From assembly GCF_000954115.1 (NCBI RefSeq), contig NZ_CP010797.1, positions 4,154,001 through 4,218,000 on the forward strand: 64,000 nucleotides of DNA, given 5' to 3'. Positions 9,666 through 18,212 of this stretch are shown in pieces (the stretch's first letter is position 1; each line of letters begins with the position of its first letter). The notes below the pieces were generated by a model that was given only the letters and a program-made list of their open reading frames with translations, ran no database searches and had not been told where the DNA came from. The DNA comes from Rhodococcus sp. B7740 (GTDB taxonomy: Bacteria; Actinomycetota; Actinomycetes; Mycobacteriales; Mycobacteriaceae). The position numbers and the translations under genes were made by a program.

Positions 9666-10571
9666 TCACCCGGCGCGATACTCCCGCGGTGACATCCCGT
9701 ACGTCTCCTTGAACAGTTTCGAGAAGTTCGAGGAATCGATCAAACCGTGACGCGCACAGATGGTTCCGATGCTATCCGCGGCGAATCGAGGGTCGCGGAG
9801 ATCGCGATGGCAGCGATCGAGCCGCCTGGATCTGATCCACCCAGCCACCGTGCGACCGTCGGACTCGAAGAGTTTCTGTAGGTAGCGCGTCGAAATATGC
9901 AGGCGCGCAGCGAGAGAGGCCGTGGACAGCGAGGGATCGGACAGGTGCGATTCGACGAGGCCCTTGGCCTCGATCAGCAGTGTCGAACCCGGAGCCTCGT
10001 GGGGTGCTGCGTCGTCGAGAGCGGCACCGAGAAGATCGAGTACCGCGTGCTCGAGCATCGGCGTGGTGGGCAGAGTGCCGTCGAGGGCGTTGCGGCGCAG
10101 GGTATGCAGAAAAGGCGACACCAACGCGCCAACGCCGCGGGCACCCTCGATGCACCGCGCCGCCACAGTGGTCAGTTCCCGAGAGTCGATACGCAGTTCT
10201 CGACGCGGGAACATCACGACGAACATCTCGAAATTGCCGGCGAAATGCAGCTCGTACGGGGCGCTGGTGTCGTACACCGCGAAGTCACCCGGGGTCAGCA
10301 CGGCCTCGCGCTCGTTCTGAACGATCGTGCCGCGCCCCGTCAGCTGCAGACCGACCTTGATCAAGCCCGGATCGGCCCGCCGGATAGTCGCGCGGGTCCG
10401 CCGGACGTCGACCTCGCGGCCGGTCACCTCGCTCAGTTGCAAGGCCCCCAGCGTCGACGACACCAGTGTGCCCTCGAACGACGACGGCCCGGTGGACACA
10501 GCGTCCAGCGGCACGAATGCCGTCGAGACGTTCTCGCGCCATTGCTCGAAACTCTGTGCCACCGGGCTCAT
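9666..10571 (-). CDS. AraC-family transcriptional regulator, FeaR-like
   Basis: 301 residues. The N-terminal half (about 1-180) fits the cupin-like AraC_binding_2 sensor, with a PGDFAVYDTSAPYEL segment. The C-terminal 100 residues form the double helix-turn-helix (SLAARLHISTRYLQKLF, then the second helix-turn-helix and YGMSPREYR at the end). This architecture matches FeaR, which in Escherichia coli activates tyramine/phenylethylamine oxidase and aldehyde dehydrogenase genes. It lies between the amine oxidase block and the paa operon, so activation of one or both is a sensible inference. The stop codon faces the GMC gene. Confidence 0.82.
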   Translation of the reverse strand: MSPVAQSFEQWRENVSTAFVPLDAVSTGPSSFEGTLVSSTLGALQLSEVTGREVDVRRTRATIRRADPGLIKVGLQLTGRGTIVQNEREAVLTPGDFAVYDTSAPYELHFAGNFEMFVVMFPRRELRIDSRELTTVAARCIEGARGVGALVSPFLHTLRRNALDGTLPTTPMLEHAVLDLLGAALDDAAPHEAPGSTLLIEAKGLVESHLSDPSLSTASLAARLHISTRYLQKLFESDGRTVAGWIRSRRLDRCHRDLRDPRFAADSIGTICARHGLIDSSNFSKLFKETYGMSPREYRAG

Positions 10572-10572
10572 G

Positions 10573-11880
10573 TCATACGGCTGGACGGTTGTCGATCAGA
10601 CGGCGAGCCTTGCCGATCGAACGCTCGAGGGCAGCCGGTGCGACGACATCGACTCCAACACTGACTCCGATGCGATCCTTGACCAGCTTCTTCAACGTCG
10701 CCGCTGCCACCGAATGCGCGTCGAGCGGGGCGTCGGGACGGGCTTCGACCAGTACCGTCATCGAGTCCATGCGGCCTGCGCGCTCGAGCACACACTGGAA
10801 CTGCGGTGCCAGGGCGGGAACCGTCAGAATCAGCTCCTCGATCTGTGTCGGGAACAGGTTGACTCCACGCAGGATGATCATGTCGTCGGTACGGCCGGTG
10901 ACCTTCTGCATCCGACGCATCGTGCGAGCCGTTCCGGGCAGCAGACGGGTCAGATCCCGAGTCCGGTAACGGATGATCGGCATCGCTTCCTTGGACAGCG
11001 AAGTGAACACCAGTTCACCCTCCTCACCGTCGGGCAGGACTTCGCCGGTCACCGGGTCGATGACCTCCGGGTAGAAATGATCCTCCCAGATGTGGAGTCC
11101 GTCCTTGGTTTCGACGCATTCCATCGCGACGCCCGGGCCCATGACCTCGGACAGGCCGTAGATGTCGACGGCGTCCATGTCGAGGGTCTTCTCGATCTCC
11201 TTGCGCATCTCCTCGGTCCACGGCTCCGCGCCGAAGACACCGGTCCGCAGGGACGTCTTCGCTGGATCGATGCCCTTCTTGACCATCGCGTCCACGATGG
11301 TGAGCATGTAGGACGGCGTGACCATGATGGCGTCGGGCTCGAAGTCCTCGATGAGCTGAATCTGACGATCGGTCATACCACCCGACATCGGGATGACGGT
11401 GCAGCCCAATCGTTCTGCGCCGTAGTGCGCGCCGAGACCGCCGGTGAAGAGTCCGTATCCGTAGGCGACGTGCACCTTGTCGGACGGCTTCACCCCGCCG
11501 GCGCGAAGGCTACGAGCGATGAGGTCCGCCCAATTGCTGATGTCGTTCGCGGTGTAGCCGACGACGGTCGGTCGGCCGGTGGTGCCCGAGGACGCGTGGA
11601 TGCGCGAGACCTGGTTCTGCGGGACGGCGAACATGCCGAAGGGGTAGTTCTCGCGTAGATCCTTTTTGGCGGTGAAGGGGAACTTCGCGAGATCCGACAG
11701 GTCCTTCAGATCGGTCGGGTGCACCCCCGCGTCGTCGAAGGCCTTCTTGTAATGCGGAACGTTGTCGTAGGCGTGCTGCAGTGACCACTGCAGGCGCTCC
11801 AACTGCAGGGTGGAGATCCGATCGCGAGACGCGAATTCGATGTCGGGGGTGTCTGTGGGGGCGGACAGCACACTGGTCAT
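10573..11880 (-). CDS. paaK: phenylacetate-CoA ligase
   Basis: 435 residues, the normal PaaK length. It converts phenylacetate, ATP and CoA to phenylacetyl-CoA, the entry step of the pathway. The ATP-binding P-loop SSGTTGRPTVVGYT lies near residue 92-105, and adenylate-forming motifs YGLSEVMGPG and the YRTRDL hinge region follow. The ATG lies 18 bases after the paaE stop, so it is the last gene of the paaABCDEK operon running on the minus strand. The next gene, the AraC regulator, begins one base after its stop codon, so transcription may continue into it. Confidence 0.95.
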   Translation of the reverse strand: MTSVLSAPTDTPDIEFASRDRISTLQLERLQWSLQHAYDNVPHYKKAFDDAGVHPTDLKDLSDLAKFPFTAKKDLRENYPFGMFAVPQNQVSRIHASSGTTGRPTVVGYTANDISNWADLIARSLRAGGVKPSDKVHVAYGYGLFTGGLGAHYGAERLGCTVIPMSGGMTDRQIQLIEDFEPDAIMVTPSYMLTIVDAMVKKGIDPAKTSLRTGVFGAEPWTEEMRKEIEKTLDMDAVDIYGLSEVMGPGVAMECVETKDGLHIWEDHFYPEVIDPVTGEVLPDGEEGELVFTSLSKEAMPIIRYRTRDLTRLLPGTARTMRRMQKVTGRTDDMIILRGVNLFPTQIEELILTVPALAPQFQCVLERAGRMDSMTVLVEARPDAPLDAHSVAAATLKKLVKDRIGVSVGVDVVAPAALERSIGKARRLIDNRPAV

Positions 11881-11898
11881 GATTGCTCTCTCGTGGTC

Positions 11899-12993
11899 TC
11901 AGGCGTCGAAGTCGACGGTGACGGTGTCGCTGAGTGGGTAGGTCTGGCAGGTGAGCACGAAGCCGGCAGCGACCTCGTTGTCTTCGAGGGCGTAGTTGCG
12001 ACGCATGTCCACGTCACCGCTGGTGACCTTTGCGCGGCAGGTGCCGCACACGCCGCCCTTGCAGGCGAAGGGAAGGTCGGAGCGCAGCTGCTCACCGGAA
12101 TCGAGGATCGACTCGTCCTGGGGGAGAGTGCCCGTCACGGAGCGGCCGTCGAGGGTGATCGTGACCTCGCTGCTCGGTCCGGTCACGCCGGGTTCGCGAT
12201 GCTTCTCCTGGGGTGGCGGGACATCGTCGACGTAGAAGAGTTCGGCGTGGATGCTGGTCTTCGCCACACCGAGGTCTCCGAGAACCTGTTGGGCATCGGT
12301 GACCATCCCGAACGGGCCACACAACCAGAAATGATCGATATCCGGTGTGGCGACGACCGTGTCGAGTATCTCGCGCAGTCGCTGCGCGTCGAGTCTTCCG
12401 CTGAACAGTTCGACCTCGCGAGGCTCCCTGGACAGCACGTGAATGACGTCGAACCGGCTGCCGTACTGGTCCTTCAGGTCCGCGATCTCCTCGGCGAACA
12501 TCACCGTTCGGGTCCGCCGATTACCGTACAGCAGAACCACTTCGGCGTCGGGGTTCGCCAACACCGAAGCGGCGATCGACAGCATCGGGGTGATGCCCGA
12601 GCCGGCCGCGATGAGAACGTGCCTGCCACCTGCAGCGGGGTCTGCGTGGAAATTGCCGGTGGGTCCTTGGACGTCGATACGGTCGCCCGCTTTGACCTCG
12701 TGGACGAGCCACGACGAGAACAGACCGTCGGTGACCTCGCGAACGCCGACGCGTGGTCGCGTACCGGCGGCAGCGCAGATGGAATACGAACGACGATGTT
12801 CGACGCCGTCGACCGTACGACTGAGCATCAGCGATTGACCGGGGCGAAAGTCGAACTCCTCGCGCAGGTCCTCGGGGACGTCGAAGGTGACGGCCACGGC
12901 GTCGTCGCACAGTGACTCGACGTCGGCGACGGTCAACGTGTGAAAGGGCTTGTTCCGCAGATTCTTCTGTACGGGTGCAGCGGTGACGGTCAT
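11899..12993 (-). CDS. paaE: phenylacetyl-CoA 1,2-epoxidase reductase subunit PaaE
   Basis: 364 residues from the ATG at 12993; upstream frame extension runs into paaD and is discarded. The N-terminal two thirds is a ferredoxin-NADP reductase module, with the FAD site RSYSICA and the nucleotide site GSGITPMLSIAASVL. The C-terminus is a plant-type 2Fe-2S ferredoxin with CKGGVCGTC and a fourth Cys about 30 residues later (LTCQTYP). It passes electrons from NADPH to the PaaAC di-iron oxygenase. Start and paaD stop share one base (TGATG), showing translational coupling. Confidence 0.95.
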   Translation of the reverse strand: MTVTAAPVQKNLRNKPFHTLTVADVESLCDDAVAVTFDVPEDLREEFDFRPGQSLMLSRTVDGVEHRRSYSICAAAGTRPRVGVREVTDGLFSSWLVHEVKAGDRIDVQGPTGNFHADPAAGGRHVLIAAGSGITPMLSIAASVLANPDAEVVLLYGNRRTRTVMFAEEIADLKDQYGSRFDVIHVLSREPREVELFSGRLDAQRLREILDTVVATPDIDHFWLCGPFGMVTDAQQVLGDLGVAKTSIHAELFYVDDVPPPQEKHREPGVTGPSSEVTITLDGRSVTGTLPQDESILDSGEQLRSDLPFACKGGVCGTCRAKVTSGDVDMRRNYALEDNEVAAGFVLTCQTYPLSDTVTVDFDA

Positions 12994-13499
12994 CAGATTT
13001 CCTTCACGTGGTCGAAGGGCTCCAGGCAGTCGTCGCACCGGTACTGGGCTTTGCAGAGGGTGGCACCGAACTCGGATGTGAGCCGGGTGTTCGCGGAACC
13101 GCACTGAGGGCAGTTGATTCGGCGTGGCTTCACGGTGAGCGTCAACGGGACCGGTCCGGTCGTTCGGGCCGGAGCCGGGCCGGGCACGGAGTAGCCGGAT
13201 TCGCGGAGCTTGCGCAGCCCTTCCTCGGAGATCCAGTCGGTGCTCCACGCGGGGCTGAGACTGGTGACGATCTCGACGTCGGAGTAGCCGTGATCGTGCA
13301 GTTTGTGCGCGATGTCGTCGCGCATCGTCGCCATCGCCGGGCATCCCGAGTACGTCGGGGTGATGGTGACGAGCACGCTTCCGTTCTCGCGTACCTCGAC
13401 GTCACGCAGGACTCCGAGGTCGTCGAGGGTGAGCAGCGGCATCTCGGGATCCATGACGGTGGCTGCGATCTCACGCGCTGCTCGTTCGAGAGTGGTCAC
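12993..13499 (-). CDS. paaD: phenylacetyl-CoA epoxidase assembly protein PaaD
   Basis: 168 residues. The N-terminal part is a DUF59/MIP18-type domain (MDPEMPLLTLDDLGVLRDV, then TPTYSGCPAM), which is linked to Fe-S or di-iron maturation. The C-terminus carries two CxxC pairs (CPQCGS and CDDC) that probably bind zinc. The gene overlaps paaC by four bases and paaE by one base. Position as the fourth gene of the operon is canonical. Confidence 0.93.
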   Translation of the reverse strand: MTTLERAAREIAATVMDPEMPLLTLDDLGVLRDVEVRENGSVLVTITPTYSGCPAMATMRDDIAHKLHDHGYSDVEIVTSLSPAWSTDWISEEGLRKLRESGYSVPGPAPARTTGPVPLTLTVKPRRINCPQCGSANTRLTSEFGATLCKAQYRCDDCLEPFDHVKEI

Positions 13500-14413
13500 C
13501 AGACTCCCTCCGGATGCGCTCTCGCCACGACCTGCATCTCGGCGACGAGGGGGCCGAAGGCCTCGGTGTGGATTCCGCGCCTACCGCCGCGGCCGCCGAT
13601 GGTGCCGACCGACTTGCCCTCGGGGGCCTCGAGTTCGGCTGCGTGCAGTACCTGCGCGAGAACGGAATCGAATTCTTCGCCGACAGTGCGAGGGTCGACG
13701 CCGACCCCGACCTTCGCCAGAGCGATCTCCTCGTCGGTCGGGACGAACAGTTCGGAGACGTAGGGCCAGATACGGGTGACTGCCTCGCGGACGCGTCGCT
13801 TCGATTCGTCGGTTCCGCACCCCAGGGTGACGACCCAGCGCGCTGCGTAATCACGATGGTAGGTCAGCTCTTTGACTCCCTTGTTCGCGACAGCGGCGAG
13901 CACGGGGTCGCGGGAGTCGGTCAGCCGTGCGAACACCGCGAGCCGCCACGTCGAGAAGACCAGCAGGCGAACCTGCGACTTGGCGAAGTCCCCGTTGTCG
14001 AGTTCGGTGAGCCGCACGTTCCGGAAATCGGCTTCGTCCCGGAAGAACGAGAGTGCATCCTCGGCCGGTGCGGGGGAGGTGTCCGAAATGAACGGCACGA
14101 CCGTGGGATCGGCCTTGGCTGCGCGGGCCAGTAGCAGCCTGGCCTGGCCGAGGAGGTCGAGTCCGACGTTGGCCAGAGCGACTTCTTCTTCGAGTTCGGG
14201 CGCGCGGGTGCTCCACTGAGCGAGACGCTGTGAGCTGATCAGCGCGTCGTCGCCGAGCATGAGGCAGTACGCGGCAAGAGCTTTCGGGTCGACGTCGTCC
14301 GGGATGGTGGTGTCGACCCCGGCAAGTGGGTCGTCGAAACTTGTTCCGAAGGCCCACTGCCCGTGCGAATTCTCGTCGACGAGGCCCTCGTAGGCGTTGT
14401 CGTGATCGGTCAT
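13496..14413 (-). CDS. paaC: phenylacetyl-CoA epoxidase structural subunit PaaC
   Basis: 305 residues from the ATG at 14413. It is a ferritin-like helical subunit that pairs with PaaA but lacks a working di-iron site in characterised homologues. Segments such as LAAYCLMLGDDALISSQRL and LTYHRDYAARWVVTLG match the PaaC family. The stop overlaps the paaD start by four bases. The AAC gap to paaB is only 28 bases, so it is translated from the same message as its neighbours. Confidence 0.93.
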   Translation of the reverse strand: MTDHDNAYEGLVDENSHGQWAFGTSFDDPLAGVDTTIPDDVDPKALAAYCLMLGDDALISSQRLAQWSTRAPELEEEVALANVGLDLLGQARLLLARAAKADPTVVPFISDTSPAPAEDALSFFRDEADFRNVRLTELDNGDFAKSQVRLLVFSTWRLAVFARLTDSRDPVLAAVANKGVKELTYHRDYAARWVVTLGCGTDESKRRVREAVTRIWPYVSELFVPTDEEIALAKVGVGVDPRTVGEEFDSVLAQVLHAAELEAPEGKSVGTIGGRGGRRGIHTEAFGPLVAEMQVVARAHPEGVW

Positions 14414-14441
14414 GAGTGCTTGTCCTCTTGCAGAGTGGGTC

Positions 14442-14804
14442 TCACATGTGGGGAACGTTGTCGGGGATCTCGTAGAACGTGGGGTGGCGGTACACCTTGT
14501 CGCCACTCGGCGCGAAGAACGGATCCTTCTCCGACGGCGACGACGCAACGATCGAGTTGGACGGGACCACCCAGATGCTGACGCCTTCGTTGCGACGGGT
14601 GTAGACGTCGCGCGCGTGTCGCAGGGCCATGTGGTCGTCGGCGGCGTGGAGCGATCCGACGTGCACGTGGTTCAGGCCGCGCTTGCCGCGTAGGAACACC
14701 TCGTACAGCGGCCAATCGGCTTTTACTGCTTCCCTTTTCGGTTCGACCGGCACAGTGTCGGTGGGTACTGCGCCGTGTCCGCCCTCTGCGGTGAATTCCG
14801 TCAT
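14442..14804 (-). CDS. paaB: phenylacetyl-CoA epoxidase subunit PaaB
   Basis: 120 residues from the ATG at 14804, which overlaps the paaA stop by four bases; the longer frame upstream is the shadow of paaA. PaaB is a small subunit that links PaaAC dimers in the 1,2-epoxidase. Family signatures visible are [20 protein letters not shown] and the C-terminal [16 protein letters not shown]. The first 27 residues (rich in E, T and P) form a variable tail. Confidence 0.94.
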   Translation of the reverse strand: MTEFTAEGGHGAVPTDTVPVEPKREAVKADWPLYEVFLRGKRGLNHVHVGSLHAADDHMALRHARDVYTRRNEGVSIWVVPSNSIVASSPSEKDPFFAPSGDKVYRHPTFYEIPDNVPHM

Positions 14805-15745
14805 GATGCGTTCCTTGCTGCGAATGCGGTTGCGGCCTCGCGAACCCAGGCGCCGTCCTCGTGCGCTGCGCGGCGGTTCGCGATGCGCTCGACGTTGGAG
14901 GCGCCGTTGCCCTTGATCACCTGCATGAACTCGGACCAGTCGGGCTCGCCGAAATCGTGCGACTTGCGTTCTTCGTTCCACTTCAGGTCCGGGTCGGGGA
15001 ACGTGACTCCGAGGGCCTTCGCCTGCGGGATCGACATGTCGACGAAGCGTTGGCGCAGTTCGTCGTTGGTGTGACGCTTGATGCCCCACTTCATGGACTG
15101 CTCGGTGTTGGGGGACTCGTCGTCCGGCGGGCCGAACATCATCAGTGCCGGCCACCACCAGCGGTTCACCGATTCCTGAACCATGGCGCGCTGTTCGTCG
15201 GTTCCGCGCATCATCGTCGCGAGCAGTTCGTAACCCTGTCGCTGGTGGAAGGACTCTTCCTTGCAGACGCGGATCATCGCGCGCGCATACGGCCCGAAAC
15301 TGCTGCGGCACAAGGGAACCTGGTTGCAGATCGCTGCACCGTCGACGAGCCAGCCGATGGTGCCCACGTCGGCGTACGTCAGGGTGGGGTAATTGAAGAT
15401 CGAGGAGTACTTCTGCTTGCCCTCGATGAGCTTGACCGTCAGGTCGGCGCGGTCCGCTCCGAGCGTCTCCGCCGCGGAGTAGAGGTAGAGGCCGTGACCG
15501 GCTTCGTCCTGCACCTTGGCCATCAGGATCGCCTTGCGGCGCAGTGAGGGTGCGCGGGTGAGCCAGTTTCCCTCCGGCTGCATTCCGATGATCTCGGAGT
15601 GCGCATGCTGAGCGATCTGGCGAATGAGCGACTTGCGATAGCCGTCGGGCATCCAGTCACGTGGCTCGACGCGCTGTTCGCGGGCGACGGTGTCGTCGAA
15701 TTCATCCTGCAGCGTCTCGGTCGACAAGGTGTTTGACGTGGTCAT
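14801..15745 (-). CDS. paaA: phenylacetyl-CoA 1,2-epoxidase catalytic subunit PaaA
   Basis: 314 residues from the ATG at 15745. It is the di-iron oxygenase subunit that epoxidises the ring of phenylacetyl-CoA. Carboxylate and His ligands are in helices with [31 protein letters not shown] and [14 protein letters not shown]. Upstream in-frame ATGs exist but fall inside the operator at 15762-15775, so the shorter start is preferred. It opens the paaABCDEK operon, and the PaaR-type operator sits about 17 bases before the start. Confidence 0.95.
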   Translation of the reverse strand: MTTSNTLSTETLQDEFDDTVAREQRVEPRDWMPDGYRKSLIRQIAQHAHSEIIGMQPEGNWLTRAPSLRRKAILMAKVQDEAGHGLYLYSAAETLGADRADLTVKLIEGKQKYSSIFNYPTLTYADVGTIGWLVDGAAICNQVPLCRSSFGPYARAMIRVCKEESFHQRQGYELLATMMRGTDEQRAMVQESVNRWWWPALMMFGPPDDESPNTEQSMKWGIKRHTNDELRQRFVDMSIPQAKALGVTFPDPDLKWNEERKSHDFGEPDWSEFMQVIKGNGASNVERIANRRAAHEDGAWVREAATAFAARNAS

Positions 15746-15761
15746 AAGTCCTACTTTCATT

Positions 15762-15775
15762 ACCGAATGATCGGT
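15762..15775. promoter_or_regulatory. PaaR-type operator 1, before paaA
   Basis: ACCGAATGATCGGT is ACCGA-N4-TCGGT, nested inside an outer TTACC/GGTAA inverted pair (15760-15764 and 15777-15781). The same core occurs before paaJ, paaZ and the MHS transporter. It lies 17 bases upstream of the paaA ATG. Confidence 0.75.
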
Positions 15776-15838
15776 TGGTAACCAGTATGCATCGGAGTGA
15801 CCCCCGGCACAAGTGCGGTGAGAGCGGCTACGCCGCAC

Positions 15839-15878
15839 GTGCACGGAAATTCGTAGCAGGGGTCGAACTTCCGCTCAC
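15839..15878. repeat. 40-nt hairpin repeat, copy B
   Basis: Arms GTGCACGGAAATTCG and CGAACTTCCGCTCAC flank the loop TAGCAGGGGT, which is identical to copy A. Three mismatches weaken the stem. The right arm covers the stop codon of the paaG-like gene (15875-15877), so the element lies over its 3' end. Confidence 0.75.
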
Positions 15879-16645
15879 ATGCCGACGAAGGAGGCTCTCG
15901 TCTTGTTCAGGAACGCGTCCACGGCGGCCTTGTGGTCGGCGGTCTGGCCCAGGGCGGTCTGTGCCTGCGCCTCGCGGTCCAGGGCGTCGGACAGTCCGGA
16001 GCGCGCGATCAGCGACTTGACCTGCTTGTAGGCCTGGGTCGGTCCGGCTGCGAGGGACGCGGCCAGCGTGCGCGCTGTCTCGAGAACGTCGGCGTCGTCG
16101 ACGACGCGATGTATCAGGCCCCAGTCGAGGGCCTGCGCGGCGGTGACCCTGTCGCCGAGCAGCATCAGACCCGCGGCCCGGCTCGATCCGAGTGCCTCGA
16201 CCAGAGTGAAACTCAATCCCGAGTCACTGGCCAAGCCGATGCCGGTGAACGCCGTCGCGAACGTCGACTTGGTGCCCGCGACCCGAATATCTCCTGCGAG
16301 CGCGATTCCGAGACCGGCGCCGACGCAGGCACCGGGGATCGCCACGACGATCGGCACGTCGAGCGCAGCGAGCCCTCGGATGACCGGGTTGTAGTGCTCG
16401 CCGACGGTATCCATCGCCGTGGCCGGGTCTGCTTCGAGTGCGGTGACATGCTCACCCAGATCCTGACCGACGCAGAAGTTCTTGCCCTCGGCGGTGATGA
16501 GTACTGCGCGCACCTCGGGTGCGGCAGCGTTCTGGACGGCCTCCGCCAGCGCGACTTTTGTCGTCACGTCGAGGGCGTTGTGTGCCTCGGAGCGAGCGAG
16601 GGTGATGGTCGCCAGGCCGTCGGTGATGTCGAACCGTACCGTCAT
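15875..16645 (-). CDS. paaG: enoyl-CoA hydratase/isomerase, probable 2-(1,2-epoxy-1,2-dihydrophenyl)acetyl-CoA isomerase
   Basis: 256 residues from the ATG at 16645. Crotonase fold with the oxyanion-hole segments GKNFCVGQDLGEH (about 62-74) and PGACVGAGLGIALAGD (about 110-125). The GIGLASDSGLSFTL stretch is typical of PaaG, which turns the ring epoxide into an oxepin. The family catalytic Glu position is Asp or Ser here, as expected of PaaG-like isomerases rather than hydratases; this is judged by eye. It overlaps paaH by four bases. Hairpin copy B covers its stop codon. Confidence 0.88.
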   Translation of the reverse strand: MTVRFDITDGLATITLARSEAHNALDVTTKVALAEAVQNAAAPEVRAVLITAEGKNFCVGQDLGEHVTALEADPATAMDTVGEHYNPVIRGLAALDVPIVVAIPGACVGAGLGIALAGDIRVAGTKSTFATAFTGIGLASDSGLSFTLVEALGSSRAAGLMLLGDRVTAAQALDWGLIHRVVDDADVLETARTLAASLAAGPTQAYKQVKSLIARSGLSDALDREAQAQTALGQTADHKAAVDAFLNKTRASFVGM

Positions 16646-17493
16646 GCGTTCGTCCAATCGTGAAAGCCGCGACCGGACTTGCGTCCGATGTCGCCGCGAG
16701 CAACCATGTCTCGCAACAACTGCGGGGGTGTGAACCTGTCGCCGAGTGTCGACGCCAGGTGTTCTGCGATCGCGAGCCGAACGTCCAACCCGACGAGGTC
16801 GGTCGACCGCAGCGGACCCATCGGGTGCTTGTAACCGAGTTCCATGGCGCGGTCGATGGATTCGGCGTCGGCGACGCCCTCCTCCAGCATCCGAATGGCT
16901 TCGAGCCCCAGGCAAACCCCGAGCCGTGACGTCGCGAATCCGGGGGAGTCGTTGACGAGCACCTCGGTTTTGCCCAGCAGCGACACCCACTGCCGTACTC
17001 GCTCCACCACGTCCGGGGATGTGGCCGGCGCGCGCACGATCTCGACGAGAGTCGACGCCGGGACCGGGTTGAAGAAGTGCATCCCGACGAAGCGGCTCGG
17101 ATCACTGAGTGCCGCACCGAGTTCGGCGATGGAGATCGAGCTCGTGTTCGACGCGATGACGGTCTGGGGCCCGGCGATCTTGTCGACGAGGGCGAGCACC
17201 TCGATCTTGAGCGACGGGATCTCGGGCACCGCTTCGACAATCAGGTCGAGCTCGGCAGGCAGGTCGGACGGCCCCGCGACCGTGGAGACCCGGGCGAGAA
17301 TGGCCGACGGGTCCTCGCTGAGCTTGCCGCGCTCGTGCGCCCGAGCCAAGCCCGTCTCGACTCGACCGAGAGCGGCCTGCTGATCGGCGGCTTCGGCGAT
17401 GACGACGGTGGATCCGAGCGCCGCGAAGACCTGCGCGATCCCTGCACCCATCCGTCCTCCGCCGACGACAGCCACTTTCACGGGAGCGGTCAT
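16642..17493 (-). CDS. paaH: 3-hydroxyacyl-CoA dehydrogenase
   Basis: 283 residues from the ATG at 17493. The N-terminal Rossmann motif GGGRMGAGIAQVFA starts near residue 10. The catalytic His/Glu region is FVGMHFFNPVP, followed by the C-terminal dimer domain with GPLRSTDLVGLDV. It oxidises 3-hydroxyadipyl-CoA to 3-oxoadipyl-CoA using NAD+. At 283 residues it matches the short PaaH/Hbd (3-hydroxybutyryl-CoA dehydrogenase-like) form. It overlaps the genes on both sides by four bases, inside a four-gene operon. Confidence 0.92.
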   Translation of the reverse strand: MTAPVKVAVVGGGRMGAGIAQVFAALGSTVVIAEAADQQAALGRVETGLARAHERGKLSEDPSAILARVSTVAGPSDLPAELDLIVEAVPEIPSLKIEVLALVDKIAGPQTVIASNTSSISIAELGAALSDPSRFVGMHFFNPVPASTLVEIVRAPATSPDVVERVRQWVSLLGKTEVLVNDSPGFATSRLGVCLGLEAIRMLEEGVADAESIDRAMELGYKHPMGPLRSTDLVGLDVRLAIAEHLASTLGDRFTPPQLLRDMVARGDIGRKSGRGFHDWTNA

Positions 17494-18212
17494 TTTTTCT
17501 TCTCCAGAAATGCCGTCATCCGGCGTTGTTTGTCTTCGGTCTCGAACAGCACGGCCTGCGCGATGTCGTCGGCCCACGGGTGCGAACCGGGTGCATCGAG
17601 GATCTTTTTGGTCAGCGTCAGCGCCAGGGGTGCTTGCTTGGCGATGCGATCGGCCAGGGCATGGGCGGCAGCCAACGGCTCGTCGACGACGTCCAGCACC
17701 AGGCCGGAGCGGAGTGCCACCTCGGCGTCGAGCGTTCGGCCACCGAGGAGAACCTGCTTCGCGACGGATACACCCACCAACGTCGGCAAGCGGTAGCTGG
17801 CCCCGGCGGCAGCCATGATGCCCAGCCCCGGTTCGGGATTGCCGAACACGGCCGTCGGCGACGCGATACGGATGTCGCAGGCGTACGACAGTTCGGCCCC
17901 ACCGCCGAGGGCGTAACCCCGCACCGCGGCGATCGTCGGCAGGGGCAATGCGGCAAAGCGGTCGAACAGGTTTCGGTTGATGCCGCGCAATGCGTCGTCG
18001 CGGGTACGGGCGCGCAGCTGATTGATGTCGGCACCCCCGGCGAAGTGCTCGCCCGCGCCGGTCAGGATCACGATCTTCGGATCCTGCTCCACGAGCCCGC
18101 ACACCTCGTGCAACTCACCGATCATCTCGGCATCGATCGCATTGCGCTGCTTCACACGGGCCAACGTCACGATGACGCGGTCGGTCCGCTCCTCGACGAC
18201 GAGTGTGTTCAC
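17490..18212 (-). CDS. paaF: enoyl-CoA hydratase, 2,3-dehydroadipyl-CoA hydratase type
   Basis: 240 residues from a GTG at 18212, chosen because it gives the usual four-base overlap with the paaJ stop and a normal crotonase N-terminus. Both hydratase glutamates are visible, in GGGAELSYACD and GNPEPGLGIM. Oxyanion-hole segment GEHFAGGADINQL is present. PaaF hydrates 2,3-dehydroadipyl-CoA. The run of Lys at the C-terminus is common in this family. Confidence 0.88.
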   Translation of the reverse strand: MNTLVVEERTDRVIVTLARVKQRNAIDAEMIGELHEVCGLVEQDPKIVILTGAGEHFAGGADINQLRARTRDDALRGINRNLFDRFAALPLPTIAAVRGYALGGGAELSYACDIRIASPTAVFGNPEPGLGIMAAAGASYRLPTLVGVSVAKQVLLGGRTLDAEVALRSGLVLDVVDEPLAAAHALADRIAKQAPLALTLTKKILDAPGSHPWADDIAQAVLFETEDKQRRMTAFLEKKK